Below, in pieces: positions 6,823 to 14,045 of a stretch of DNA of 19,158 bases (within the stretch, counting starts at the first letter, position 1; each line of letters opens with the position of its first letter). The position numbers and the translations under genes are program-made. The DNA is from JBBPYA01 sp038200385 (GTDB taxonomy: Bacteria; Actinomycetota; Actinomycetes; Mycobacteriales; Geodermatophilaceae): assembly GCA_038200385.1 (NCBI GenBank), contig JBBPYA010000068.1, positions 1 through 19,158 of the forward strand, read 5' to 3'. The notes below the pieces were generated by a model. It was given only the letters and a program-made list of their open reading frames with translations, searched no databases and was not told the DNA's origin.

Positions 6823-6828
6823 TAGCCT
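6823..6828 (+). promoter_or_regulatory. Putative -10 box for the Rieske oxygenase gene
   Basis: TAGCCT fits TANNNT and would give a leader of about 20 bases before the ATG at 6856. That leader contains a GGGAAGG ribosome binding site at 6845-6851. No clear -35 is visible. Confidence 0.3.
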
Positions 6829-6855
6829 CAATCGTCTCCTCCCCGGGAAGGTGCC

Positions 6856-8103
6856 ATGCCGGCCATCGCCTCCTCCGCGTCCTGGATCCGGGTGGCCGCC
6901 GCGGCCGACATCGGGTCGATCCCGGTGCCTGTCCAGGCCGGCGACCGGGACTGGGTACTGGTCCGGCTCACCGAGGACGCCACCCCCACGGCGTTCGCTG
7001 CGCACTGCCCGCACCGGCTGGTGCCGCTGGCGGCCGGGACCGTCGTCGACGGCGCCCTGCAGTGCGCCTACCACGGCTGGCGGTTCGGCTCTGACGGCAG
7101 ATGCACGAAGGTCCCCTCCCTCGGCCCGGACGTCCACGTCCCCCCGCGGGCGCACCTACCCGTCCCGCCGGAGGTCCGGGAGGACGCGGACGGCATCTGG
7201 CTGCGGACGCCCGCCGACCCGGCGCAGGCGACCGGTCGCACTGAGCTGACCAATCTGGATCCGGCCCTGCGCCACGCCTGGCACCCGGTGGCGGTTGCGG
7301 AGGAGTTGGGCGAGCACCGGCACGCCGTACGGCTGCTCGGGCGGGACTGGACGCTGCGGCGCTCCGACGGTGCGGTGCGCGCGGAGCCGGCGCCGTACGG
7401 CGTGCTCGAACGCTGGGGGCTGGTCTGGCTGGCGCCGGAGCGACCGGCCGGGGAGCTCTTCGACGACCCGGACTCCGAGGACCGCGAGTACGTCGGCGAC
7501 TGGTTGCCGCCCGCGCGGACGAACGTCTCCGCCGGGCTGGTGGCCGACAACTTCCTGGACGTCGCGCACTTCCCGTTCGTGCACGCGGCGACGTTCGGGG
7601 CGGACACCGAGGTGGTCGAGGCGTACGACGTGGAGGCGGAACCGGGCGGGTTCCGCAGCGTCCAGGTGCAGCCCTTCGACAATCCTGAGGACCCCGCGGT
7701 AGCCACGGGCGAGCGGCCGCTGCGCCAGCTGCGGCGCGCCACGTATGTGTACCGGGCGCCGTTCCAGCTGATGCTCCGGCTGGAGGAACTCGACGCCGGC
7801 GCCGTCAAGACCATCCTGTTCTTCGCCCAGCCGGAAGACCTGACCAGCACCAGGATCTACACCAAGATGCTGCTGCACGGCATCGGCGGGGTGGCCCGGC
7901 CGGGTGCCGCGGTGCTGGCGCGGGAGGTGGCCTTCGAGGAGGCGGTTCTCGCCGAGGACCTCGCGCTGCAGTCCGCCATGGACGCCACCGGGCTGCCACT
8001 GGAGCTGAGAGCCGAACTGCACATCCGCGCCGACCGGCTCGGCGTGGCGCTGCGCCGCGAGCTGGCGTCCTTCCTCGACCGCGCCACTACTGTCGGCGCG
8101 TGA
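6856..8103 (+). CDS. Rieske non-heme iron oxygenase with a second, degenerate Rieske-like segment
   Basis: The 415-residue alpha-subunit-type oxygenase has a complete N-terminal Rieske [2Fe-2S] domain with CPH (Cys51, His53) and CAYHGW (Cys70, His73). The mononuclear iron site reads DNFLDVAHFPFVH (Asp235, His238, His243), with a likely carboxylate ligand near Asp368. Between them, residues 139-195 (RHAWHPVAVAEELG, VRLLGRDWTLRRSDG, YGVLERWGLVWLAP) look like the start and end of another Rieske domain whose Cys/His loops are missing. Relatives of vanillate-demethylase type carry out O- or N-demethylation or hydroxylation and need a reductase, which is not in this window. GGGAAGG precedes the ATG. 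The stop overlaps the GTG start of codA (GTGA), so the two form an operon and probably act on the same substrate class. Confidence 0.88.
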   Translation: MPAIASSASWIRVAAAADIGSIPVPVQAGDRDWVLVRLTEDATPTAFAAHCPHRLVPLAAGTVVDGALQCAYHGWRFGSDGRCTKVPSLGPDVHVPPRAHLPVPPEVREDADGIWLRTPADPAQATGRTELTNLDPALRHAWHPVAVAEELGEHRHAVRLLGRDWTLRRSDGAVRAEPAPYGVLERWGLVWLAPERPAGELFDDPDSEDREYVGDWLPPARTNVSAGLVADNFLDVAHFPFVHAATFGADTEVVEAYDVEAEPGGFRSVQVQPFDNPEDPAVATGERPLRQLRRATYVYRAPFQLMLRLEELDAGAVKTILFFAQPEDLTSTRIYTKMLLHGIGGVARPGAAVLAREVAFEEAVLAEDLALQSAMDATGLPLELRAELHIRADRLGVALRRELASFLDRATTVGA

Positions 8104-9392
8104 TCGACCTCCTGCTGCGCAACGCCCGGCTGCCCCGGGCCGCCGCGCTCACCGCGATCGGGATCCACGACGGCGTCCTTGCCGATGCCACCGACGAGAC
8201 CGAGGCGACCCGGACGATCGACCTCGGTGGGCGCTTTGTCACCCCACCGCTGGTCGAGCCGCACATCCATCTGGACGCCGTGCTGACCGTCGGACAACCC
8301 CGGCCCAACGTGTCCGGCTCGCTGTTCGAGGGGATCGCCGTATGGGCCGAGCGGGTCCGCGACCTCACCGTCGAGGACGTGATCACCCGGGCCCGCGAGG
8401 TGCTGCGCTGGCAACTGGCCAACGGCGTACAGCACGTGCGCAGCCACGTCGACGTCTGCGACCCGGAGCTGCGCGGGCTGCGCGCGCTGGTCGAGCTGCG
8501 GGAGGAGGCCCGCGGGCTGGTCGACCTGCAGATCGTGGCGTTCCCGCAGCAGGGCATCGACAGCTTCGACGGCGGCCGGGACCTGATGCGCCGCGCGGTA
8601 CAGCTGGGCGCGGACGTGGTCGGCGGCATCCCGCACTACGAGCTGACCCGGGAGTACGGCGTGTCCTCGGTGGAGTTCGTCTTCGCCCTCGCCGAGGAGT
8701 TCGGGCTGCAGGTGGACATCCACTGCGACGAGACCGACGACGAGCACTCCCGCTTCGTCGAGGTGATGGTCGCCGAGACGCTCCGCCGGGGGATGACCGG
8801 GCGGGTCACCGCCAGCCACACCACGGCGATGCACTCCTACAACGCCGCGTACGCCTACCGGGTCGTACGCAACATCGCCCGGGCCGGGCTGTTCATGGTC
8901 ACCAACCCGCTGGACAACGCCGTACTCCAGGGACGCTTCGACGCCGGGCCGATCCGGCGTGGGCACACCAGGGTCAAGGAGCTGCAGGCGGCCGGGGTCA
9001 CCGTCTGCATCGGGCACGACTCGGTGATGGACCCGTGGTACCCCCTGGGGTACGGCGACCCGCTGCAGGCGGCGTTCGTGCTGGCCCATCTCGGCCAGCT
9101 CAGCGGCGACGACGAGCTGCACCGGCTGCTGGACATGATCACGGTGAATCCGGCCGCCGCGCTGCAGTTGGACGGCTACGGGCTGACCCCCGGCACGCCG
9201 GCCGACCTCGTGGTCTTCGACGCCCCCACCGACGTGGACGCGCTACGGCTGATCGCCCCCCGCTACCTCGTGCTGCGCGACGGGAAGGTGGTGGCCCGCA
9301 CCGAGCCCGCGGTGTCCACCGTGGACTGGCTCGGCGACGAGCAGCCGGTCACCTTCCTGCGGCCTGCGGCTCCGAGTCCGGCAGCACCATGA
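8100..9392 (+). CDS. codA: Cytosine deaminase-type amidohydrolase
   Basis: The 430-residue product is collinear with E. coli CodA. Shared segments are VEPHIHLD (metal ligands His55, His57), GQP-x2-N-x-SG-x-LFEGI, NG-x-QHVR-x-HVDV, VAFPQQGI (Gln150), HCDETDDEHSRFVE (His208, Glu211), TASHTTAMHSYN (His240) and GHDSVMDPWYPLG (Asp307). All metal and proton-transfer residues are present, so it should deaminate cytosine or a related pyrimidine/purine. The position after the metal-binding Asp, Asp314 in E. coli, is Ser308 here, and the next-but-one Phe is Met310. Both lie in the loop that contacts the base, so specificity may differ from cytosine. GTG at 8100 overlaps the Rieske gene stop. The 3' end overlaps the convergent permease gene by 44 bp. 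Confidence 0.9.
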   Translation: MIDLLLRNARLPRAAALTAIGIHDGVLADATDETEATRTIDLGGRFVTPPLVEPHIHLDAVLTVGQPRPNVSGSLFEGIAVWAERVRDLTVEDVITRAREVLRWQLANGVQHVRSHVDVCDPELRGLRALVELREEARGLVDLQIVAFPQQGIDSFDGGRDLMRRAVQLGADVVGGIPHYELTREYGVSSVEFVFALAEEFGLQVDIHCDETDDEHSRFVEVMVAETLRRGMTGRVTASHTTAMHSYNAAYAYRVVRNIARAGLFMVTNPLDNAVLQGRFDAGPIRRGHTRVKELQAAGVTVCIGHDSVMDPWYPLGYGDPLQAAFVLAHLGQLSGDDELHRLLDMITVNPAAALQLDGYGLTPGTPADLVVFDAPTDVDALRLIAPRYLVLRDGKVVARTEPAVSTVDWLGDEQPVTFLRPAAPSPAAP

Positions 9393-10863
9393 TCGCCGAG
9401 CGCCGGTCGCCCCGGGCGAGGAACATCGCGGCGTAGATCACGGCGCTGAGCACGAAGCCGACCTCGAACGTGATGTCACCGACCGAAGGCACCGCCGACG
9501 GCACCAGCCCGAGGTACAGCGACTGGTTGGAGAACAGCAGGATCGAGACCACCATGCCGACCAGCATGGCCACGAAGCCGGCCGCCGGGTTGTGCGCGCG
9601 GTCGAAGAGGAACCCGTCGACCCGGGTTCCGCGCCGCAGCACCATGTCGGTCAGGTAGACGCCCAGCCAGGGGCCGATCCAGTAGGCGATGATCAGCAGG
9701 AAGTTCTCGTACTTCGCGCCGGCGTCGTTCAGGCCGGTGTAGGCGACCAGGCCGCCCACGATGCCGAACACGACGGCGACGATGGCCCGCCGCAGCGCCA
9801 GCGGCAACCGGATCCCCAGGGCCAGGAACGACATCGTGCCGGAGTAGACGTTGATGACGTTCGCCGACACCGCACCGACAGCGATGCAGAGCAGGGTGAT
9901 CCCGACCAGGACACTGGGCAGGGTGTCGGTGAATGCGACGGTCGGGTTGGCCCCGAGGCCGCCGCCGGAGATGGTGACCGAGGCCGCGCCGACGACCTCG
10001 AGCAGCACGCAGGACAGGAAGACCCCGAGCCCGGCCATCACGCCGGCGCGGGGCCCGGTGCCGGGCCGCAGGTAGCGGGTGTAGTCCGTGGCGTACGGGT
10101 TCCAGCCCGCGGCATAGCCGAAGCAGGCGCCGACGGTGAGCAGGAACCCGCCGATGCCGCCACCGCCGGCAGCGGCGGACGGCGAGGCCTTGAGCAGCAC
10201 GATCACCGCGACGACCAGGAAGACCACGGCCAGCAGCGGCAGCGCGTAGCGCTCCCACACCTGGATCAGGTTGTGGCCGAAGAAGCCGACGACGACCTGG
10301 ACCAGGACGACGATCAGCAGGCTCAGCCCTCCCGACATCCCGGTCAGCGCGTTCAGGGCCAGCGCGCCGCTGACGCTGTTGACCGCGAACCAGCCGACGC
10401 CGGCGGTGAGGGCGTTCAGGCCGGCCGGCAGGATGTTGCCGAGGAAGCCGAAGGGCACCCGGCTGAGGATCATCTGCGGTACGCCGAAAGCCGGCCCGCG
10501 CGCGGACAGCACCGCGTGGCTCATCGACCCGAGCCCGGTGCCGACGACGATGGCCAGCACGGCCTGCCAGAAGGTCAGCCCGAACGCCGCCACGGCGAGC
10601 ACGCCGAGGAAGATGGTGGCGAACTCCAGGTTCGGTGACATCCAGGTCCACAGCAGGGTGAGCGGGTTGCCGTGCCGGTCGGCCAGGGGGATGAACTCCG
10701 CCCCGCCGGGTTCGACCCGGACGACGCGGGCGCCGTACTCCCCCTCTCGGACCTCGGCGGCGACCCGCACCGCTGTGTTGTCGGGGGATTGCCGGTGCGG
10801 ATCGACAGCGGTCACGAGCGCACTCTTCTCGACGGAGGGATCGTCGTCGGGGGTCCGGGACAC
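9349..10863 (-). CDS. NCS1-family nucleobase (cytosine/purine-type) permease
   Basis: The 504-residue membrane protein has about 12 predicted helices and typical NCS1 features: an N-terminal WTWMSPNLEFATIFLGVLA segment, GLGSMSHAVLSARGPAFGVPQMILSRVPFG, GWFAVNS, GYAAGWNPYATDYTRYL, and a late AYWIGPWLGVYLTDMVLRRG. Family members import cytosine, purines, allantoin or hydantoins by cation symport. It is convergent with codA, so it probably supplies that enzyme. The start is uncertain. GTG at 10863 has a TAGGTT -10 box 5 bases upstream (leaderless), while GTG at 10815 has a GAGAAGAG purine stretch. The longer choice gives a disordered N-terminus of about 75 residues before the first helix. In-frame ATG codons further upstream lie in the divergent promoter region and are unlikely. 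Confidence 0.87.
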   Translation of the reverse strand: MSRTPDDDPSVEKSALVTAVDPHRQSPDNTAVRVAAEVREGEYGARVVRVEPGGAEFIPLADRHGNPLTLLWTWMSPNLEFATIFLGVLAVAAFGLTFWQAVLAIVVGTGLGSMSHAVLSARGPAFGVPQMILSRVPFGFLGNILPAGLNALTAGVGWFAVNSVSGALALNALTGMSGGLSLLIVVLVQVVVGFFGHNLIQVWERYALPLLAVVFLVVAVIVLLKASPSAAAGGGGIGGFLLTVGACFGYAAGWNPYATDYTRYLRPGTGPRAGVMAGLGVFLSCVLLEVVGAASVTISGGGLGANPTVAFTDTLPSVLVGITLLCIAVGAVSANVINVYSGTMSFLALGIRLPLALRRAIVAVVFGIVGGLVAYTGLNDAGAKYENFLLIIAYWIGPWLGVYLTDMVLRRGTRVDGFLFDRAHNPAAGFVAMLVGMVVSILLFSNQSLYLGLVPSAVPSVGDITFEVGFVLSAVIYAAMFLARGDRRSAIMVLPDSEPQAAGR

Positions 10864-10868
10864 AGCGA

Positions 10869-10874
10869 AACCTA
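10869..10874 (-). promoter_or_regulatory. Putative -10 box for the NCS1 permease gene
   Basis: On the minus strand TAGGTT fits TANNNT and lies 5 bases before the GTG at 10863, suggesting a leaderless transcript. The -35 region is weak (TTCCGG at 17-bp spacing). Confidence 0.35.
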
Positions 10875-11004
10875 GTCCGGTCGGCCCCGCTCCGGAATCA
10901 CCGACAACGGTTGATTTGCATCGTCCCATCAGGGCGGCCCGAGGACGTCCGAACTGTCGGTGCCGACCCGGACGCGGCCCGCATCGCCGGACGCAGGTCC
11001 GCTC

Positions 11005-11032
11005 TTGACAGCGGGTCGCTCGTGAGTAGCTT
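11005..11032 (+). promoter_or_regulatory. Sigma-70-type promoter of the amine-utilisation operon
   Basis: A perfect -35 TTGACA (11005-11010) is followed after 16 bp by TAGCTT (11027-11032), a TANNNT -10. Transcription would start near 11039, giving a leader of about 50 bases to the permease ATG at 11091. It is the best-formed promoter in the window and lies in the 227-bp divergent gap 10864-11090. Confidence 0.6.
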
Positions 11033-11047
11033 GCCCTCCAACCCTTC

Positions 11048-11067
11048 ATGGTCTGATCCCAGACCAT
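11048..11067. promoter_or_regulatory. TGGT...ACCA inverted repeat, candidate FadR/GntR-type operator
   Basis: ATGGTCTG-ATCC-CAGACCAT has perfect 8-bp arms around a 4-bp centre. It starts about 9 bases after the predicted transcription start, a position that fits repression. FadR-subfamily GntR regulators are known to favour TGGT-N-ACCA inverted repeats, though usually with shorter spacing. The regulator encoded at the end of the same operon (16934-17737) is the obvious candidate. Confidence 0.6.
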
Positions 11068-11090
11068 TGATGCCTCCCCACGGAGTGCCC

Positions 11091-12536
11091 ATGACGCAGC
11101 AGAAGAAGACGACCGGAGCCGACTACGAGCGGGTCGGCGACGACTACCTGCAGAAGCGGGAGCTCAAGCAGGGCGCGGCCGGCTGGCTGCTGCTGGCCGG
11201 GCTGGGCGTCGCCTACGTCATCTCCGGCGACTTCGCCGGCTGGAACTTCGGGTTGGAGCAGGGCGGTTGGGGCGGCCTGCTGATCGCCGCGGTCCTGATG
11301 GCGATCATGTACACGTGCATGGTCTTCGGCCTGGCCGAGCTCGCCTCCGCGCTGCCGGTTGCCGGCGCCGGCTACGGGTTCGCCCGGCGGGCGCTCGGTC
11401 CGCTCGGCGGGTTCGCGACCGGGACGGCGATCCTGATCGAGTACGCCATCGCCCCCGGCGCGATCGCGGTGTTCATCGGCGGCTACGTCGAGGCCCTCGG
11501 GCTGTTCGGGCTGACCAGCGGCTGGCCGGTCTTCATCGCCTGCTACGTGATCTTCGTGGGCATCCACCTGTACGGCGTCGGCGAAGCGCTGCGGGTGATG
11601 TTCGTGATCACCGCGATCGCTGTCGTGGCGCTGCTCGCGTTCGTGATGGGCATGATCCCGCAGTTCGACCCCGGCAAGCTGCTGGACATCGCCCCCACCG
11701 GGGCCGCCGGCGCCAGCAGCTTCATCCCGTTCGGGTACGCCGGCATCCTGGCCGCGTTCGTGTACGGGATCTGGTTCTTCCTCGCGATCGAGGGCGTGCC
11801 GCTGGCCGCCGAGGAGGCCCGCGACCCGAAGCGGGACATGCCCCGGGGCATCATCGCCGCGATGCTCGTGCTGCTCGTCTTCGCCGCGCTCATGCTGACG
11901 CTGGCCCCGGGCGGCGCCGGCTCGTCGGCCATCCAGTCCTCGGACAACCCGCTGCCGGAGGCACTGCGGGTGGCTGCCGGCGGCGACACCCTGCTCGGTG
12001 ACTTCGTGAACTACGCGGGCCTCGCCGGGCTGGTGGCCAGCTTCTTCTCCATCATCTACGCCTACTCCCGGCAGCTGTTCGCGCTGTCCCGGGCGGGCTA
12101 CCTGCCCCGGGCGCTGTCGGTGACCGGCGGCCGCAAGACGCCGTACCTGGCGCTGATCGTCCCCGGCCTGATCGGGCTGCTGCTGGCAGGGCTCACCAAG
12201 GACGGCGCGCTGCTGATCAACATCGCGGTCTTCGGCGCGACGGTCTCCTACGTCCTGATGATGATCAGCCACATCGTGCTGCGCCGCCGGGAGCCGGACC
12301 TGGAGCGGCCCTACCGCACGCCGGGCGGCACGCTGACGACCGGAGTGGCATTGGTGCTGGCGGTGTGCGCGGTGATCGCCACGTTCTTCGTCGACGTGCG
12401 GGCCGCAGGGATCACCGCCGCCATCTTCGTGGCCGCGCTGGCCTACTTCTGGTTCTACAGCCGACACCACCTGGTCTCCAACGCGCCGGAGGAGGAGTTC
12501 TCCGCGATCGCCGACGCCGAGCGGGATCTGCGATGA
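11091..12536 (+). CDS. eat: APC-superfamily ethanolamine-type permease
   Basis: The 481-residue product has about 12 hydrophobic helices. Its N-terminal region, YLQKRELKQGAAGWLLLAG followed by LGVAYVISGDFAGWNFGLEQGGWGG, is the pattern I associate with ethanolamine permeases of the APC family. Other supporting segments are AELASALPVAGAGYGFARRALG, FFLAIEGVPLAAEEARDPKRDMPRGI and YSRQLFALSRAGYLPRAL. The role is proton-coupled uptake of ethanolamine or a similar small amine. GGAG lies 5 bases before the ATG. It is the first gene of the operon, directly behind the TTGACA promoter and the TGGT...ACCA repeat. Its stop overlaps a tiny ORF (ATGA at 12533-12536). A polyamine or amino acid substrate cannot be excluded; the neighbouring glutamyl-ligase set supports an amine. 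Confidence 0.85.
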   Translation: MTQQKKTTGADYERVGDDYLQKRELKQGAAGWLLLAGLGVAYVISGDFAGWNFGLEQGGWGGLLIAAVLMAIMYTCMVFGLAELASALPVAGAGYGFARRALGPLGGFATGTAILIEYAIAPGAIAVFIGGYVEALGLFGLTSGWPVFIACYVIFVGIHLYGVGEALRVMFVITAIAVVALLAFVMGMIPQFDPGKLLDIAPTGAAGASSFIPFGYAGILAAFVYGIWFFLAIEGVPLAAEEARDPKRDMPRGIIAAMLVLLVFAALMLTLAPGGAGSSAIQSSDNPLPEALRVAAGGDTLLGDFVNYAGLAGLVASFFSIIYAYSRQLFALSRAGYLPRALSVTGGRKTPYLALIVPGLIGLLLAGLTKDGALLINIAVFGATVSYVLMMISHIVLRRREPDLERPYRTPGGTLTTGVALVLAVCAVIATFFVDVRAAGITAAIFVAALAYFWFYSRHHLVSNAPEEEFSAIADAERDLR

Positions 12537-12566
12537 GCCGAGAGCGAGCGAGCATCGCAGCGAGCG
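12533..12566 (+). repeat. 34-bp direct repeat, copy 1
   Basis: This is an exact 34-bp match to 12625-12658. It starts at the ATG that overlaps the permease stop and is rich in GAGC units. It runs on into three tandem 10-bp units of CAGCGAGCG(C/G) at 12558-12587. The type resembles GAGCGAGC-rich small repeats found just after stop codons in several actinobacterial genomes. Confidence 0.85.
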
Positions 12567-12628
12567 CCAGCGAGCGCCAGCGAGCGGAGCGAGCGGTGCG
12601 CGCAGCGCACGAGGCGGGGATGACATGA
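12533..12628 (+). CDS. Tiny repeat-encoded ORF 1 (31 residues)
   Basis: The ATG overlaps the permease stop (ATGA) and the ORF runs to the TGA at 12626-12628. It encodes an Arg/Ala/Glu-rich, probably helical peptide that starts MSRERASIAAS and ends AAHEAGMT. It lies wholly within the duplicated repeat region. Its stop overlaps the ATG of the next tiny ORF in the same way. It may be a passenger of the repeat, a coupling device that carries ribosomes from the permease to the ligase gene, or not functional. I do not recognise it as a protein family. Confidence 0.3.
   Translation: MSRERASIAASASERQRAERAVRAAHEAGMT
12596..12610 (+). repeat. Small inverted repeat within the intergenic repeat
   Basis: GTGCGC-GCA-GCGCAC forms a perfect 6-bp stem with a 3-base loop. 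It has no T-run, so it is not a rho-independent terminator by itself, but it could slow or stabilise the mRNA between the permease and the ligase gene. Confidence 0.5.
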
Positions 12629-12658
12629 GCCGAGAGCGAGCGAGCATCGCAGCGAGCG
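12625..12658 (+). repeat. 34-bp direct repeat, copy 2
   Basis: This is the second exact copy, 92 bp from copy 1 and again starting with ATGA. It runs almost to the start of the glutamine synthetase-like gene. Confidence 0.85.
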
Positions 12659-12675
12659 AGGTGGGCAGGACGTGA
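12625..12675 (+). CDS. Tiny repeat-encoded ORF 2 (16 residues)
   Basis: The predicted peptide is MSRERASIAASEVGRT. Its ATG overlaps the stop of tiny ORF 1 and its TGA (12673-12675) overlaps the GTG start of the ligase gene at 12672. A purine-rich AGGTGGGCAGGA in its 3' part supplies the ribosome binding site for the ligase. It has no known function and is notable mainly for keeping an unbroken chain of stop-start overlaps. Confidence 0.3.
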   Translation: MSRERASIAASEVGRT

Positions 12676-14045
12676 GCGACGGGACACCGCGGCCGGGGCT
12701 GCTGACCCTGGACCGGCTGCGCTCGCTGGTCGAAGACGGCCAGGTCGACACCGTGCTGGTGGCGATGACCGACATGCAGGGCCGGCTGCAGGGCAAGCGC
12801 TGCGGGGCGGAGTACTTCCTGGACGAGGTGCTCGGGCACGCCACCGAGGCGTGCAACTACCTGCTCGCCGTCGACGTCGAGATGAACACCGTCGACGGGT
12901 ACGCCATGAGTTCGTGGCAGGCCGGCTACGGGGACTTCGTGCTCAAGCCCGACCTGTCCACGCTGCGCCTGCTGCCCTGGCACGAGGGCACCGCGCTGGT
13001 GCTCTGCGACGTGCTGTGGGAGGACGACTCCCCGGTGGCGGCCTCTCCGCGACAGGTGCTGCGCGGCCAACTGGACCGCCTCGCCGAGCGTGGCCTCACC
13101 GCGCACGCCGGCACCGAGCTGGAGTTCATCGTGTTCCGGGACACCTTCGAGCAGGCCTGGGACAAGAGGTACACCGGACTGCAGCCGGCCAACCAGTACA
13201 ACGTCGACTACTCGCTGGTGGGGACCGCGCGGGTGGAGGCGTTGCTGCGGGGCATCCGCAACGGCATGACCGGCGCCGGGCTGTACGTCGAGTCGGCCAA
13301 GGGCGAGTGCAACCCCGGCCAGCACGAGATCGTCTTCCGCTACCGCGACGCCCTCGGTGCCTGCGACGAGCACAGCATCTACAAGTCCGGTGCCAAGGAG
13401 ATCGCCGCCCAGCAGGGCATGAGCCTGACGTTCATGGCCAAGTACAACCAGGCCGAGGGGAACTCCTGCCACATCCACCTGAGCCTGCGCACCGCAGACG
13501 GCGAGCCGGCGATGCCCGGGGACGGGCCGGAGGGCTTCTCCCCGTTGATGGAGCACCTCCTGGCCGGGCAACTGGCCTGCCTGCCCGAACTCACCTACTT
13601 CCTGGCCCCGAACGTCAACTCGTACAAGCGCTTCGTGCCGGGCAGCTTCGCCCCCACGGCGGCGGCATGGGGCCGCGACAACCGTACCTGCGCCCTCCGG
13701 GTGGTCGGCCACGGCCAGTCGCTGCGGTTCGAGAACCGGGTGCCCGGGGGCGACGTCAACCCCTACCTGGCCGTCTCCGCCCTGATCGCCGCGGGTCTGC
13801 ACGGCGTCGAGAACGAGTTGCCGCTGGAGCCGGCGCTGGAGGGCAACGCCTACGAGTCGGACAAGCCGCACGTGCCCACGACGCTCCGCGCGGCGGTGGA
13901 CCTGCTGGAGCACAGCGACGTCGCCCGGTCGGCCATGGGCGAGGACGTCGTCGCGCACTACGTCAACGCCGGCCGGGTCGAGTTGGCGGCGTACGACGCG
14001 GCGGTCACCGACTGGGAGCGGATCCGTGGCTTCGAGCGGCTCTGA
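12672..14045 (+). CDS. Glutamine synthetase-like gamma-glutamyl-amine ligase (GlnA4/PuuA-like)
   Basis: The 457-residue product is of the glutamine synthetase fold: an N-terminal beta-grasp (VDTVLVAMTDMQGRLQGKR), then GTELEFIVF (metal-binding Glu pair), AKGECNPGQHEIVF, NSCHIHLSL, a flexible-loop/ATP region NRTCALRVVG, and RFENRVPGGDVNPYLAVSALIAAG. The adenylylation motif of housekeeping GlnA is not seen. Paralogues of this kind join glutamate to an amine using ATP. In Streptomyces, GlnA4 acts on ethanolamine and GlnA3 on polyamines. Here the ethanolamine-type permease favours gamma-glutamylethanolamide formation. GTG at 12672 overlaps tiny ORF 2; the 3' end overlaps the hydrolase gene by 20 bp. 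The amine specificity is inferred from context. Confidence 0.88.
   Translation: MSDGTPRPGLLTLDRLRSLVEDGQVDTVLVAMTDMQGRLQGKRCGAEYFLDEVLGHATEACNYLLAVDVEMNTVDGYAMSSWQAGYGDFVLKPDLSTLRLLPWHEGTALVLCDVLWEDDSPVAASPRQVLRGQLDRLAERGLTAHAGTELEFIVFRDTFEQAWDKRYTGLQPANQYNVDYSLVGTARVEALLRGIRNGMTGAGLYVESAKGECNPGQHEIVFRYRDALGACDEHSIYKSGAKEIAAQQGMSLTFMAKYNQAEGNSCHIHLSLRTADGEPAMPGDGPEGFSPLMEHLLAGQLACLPELTYFLAPNVNSYKRFVPGSFAPTAAAWGRDNRTCALRVVGHGQSLRFENRVPGGDVNPYLAVSALIAAGLHGVENELPLEPALEGNAYESDKPHVPTTLRAAVDLLEHSDVARSAMGEDVVAHYVNAGRVELAAYDAAVTDWERIRGFERL

Noticed and set aside
9592..10638. 348-codon open frame on the plus strand opposite the NCS1 permease
   Set aside because: It is a shadow frame of a membrane protein gene; the Gln/Asp/Gly-rich product has no recognisable family.
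10864..11067. N-terminal extension of the NCS1 permease up to the in-frame ATG at 11067
   Set aside because: The extra residues are Arg/Cys-rich and unlike the family. The stretch holds the divergent promoter and the TGGT...ACCA repeat.
12596..12610. Hairpin GTGCGC-GCA-GCGCAC as an intrinsic terminator
   Set aside because: There is no U-run after the stem, the stem is only 6 bp, and the operon clearly continues into the ligase gene.
12533..12660. The repeat region as a CRISPR array
   Set aside because: There are only two 34-bp copies, without regularly sized unique spacers and without cas genes. The repeat is GAGC-rich and coding in one frame.
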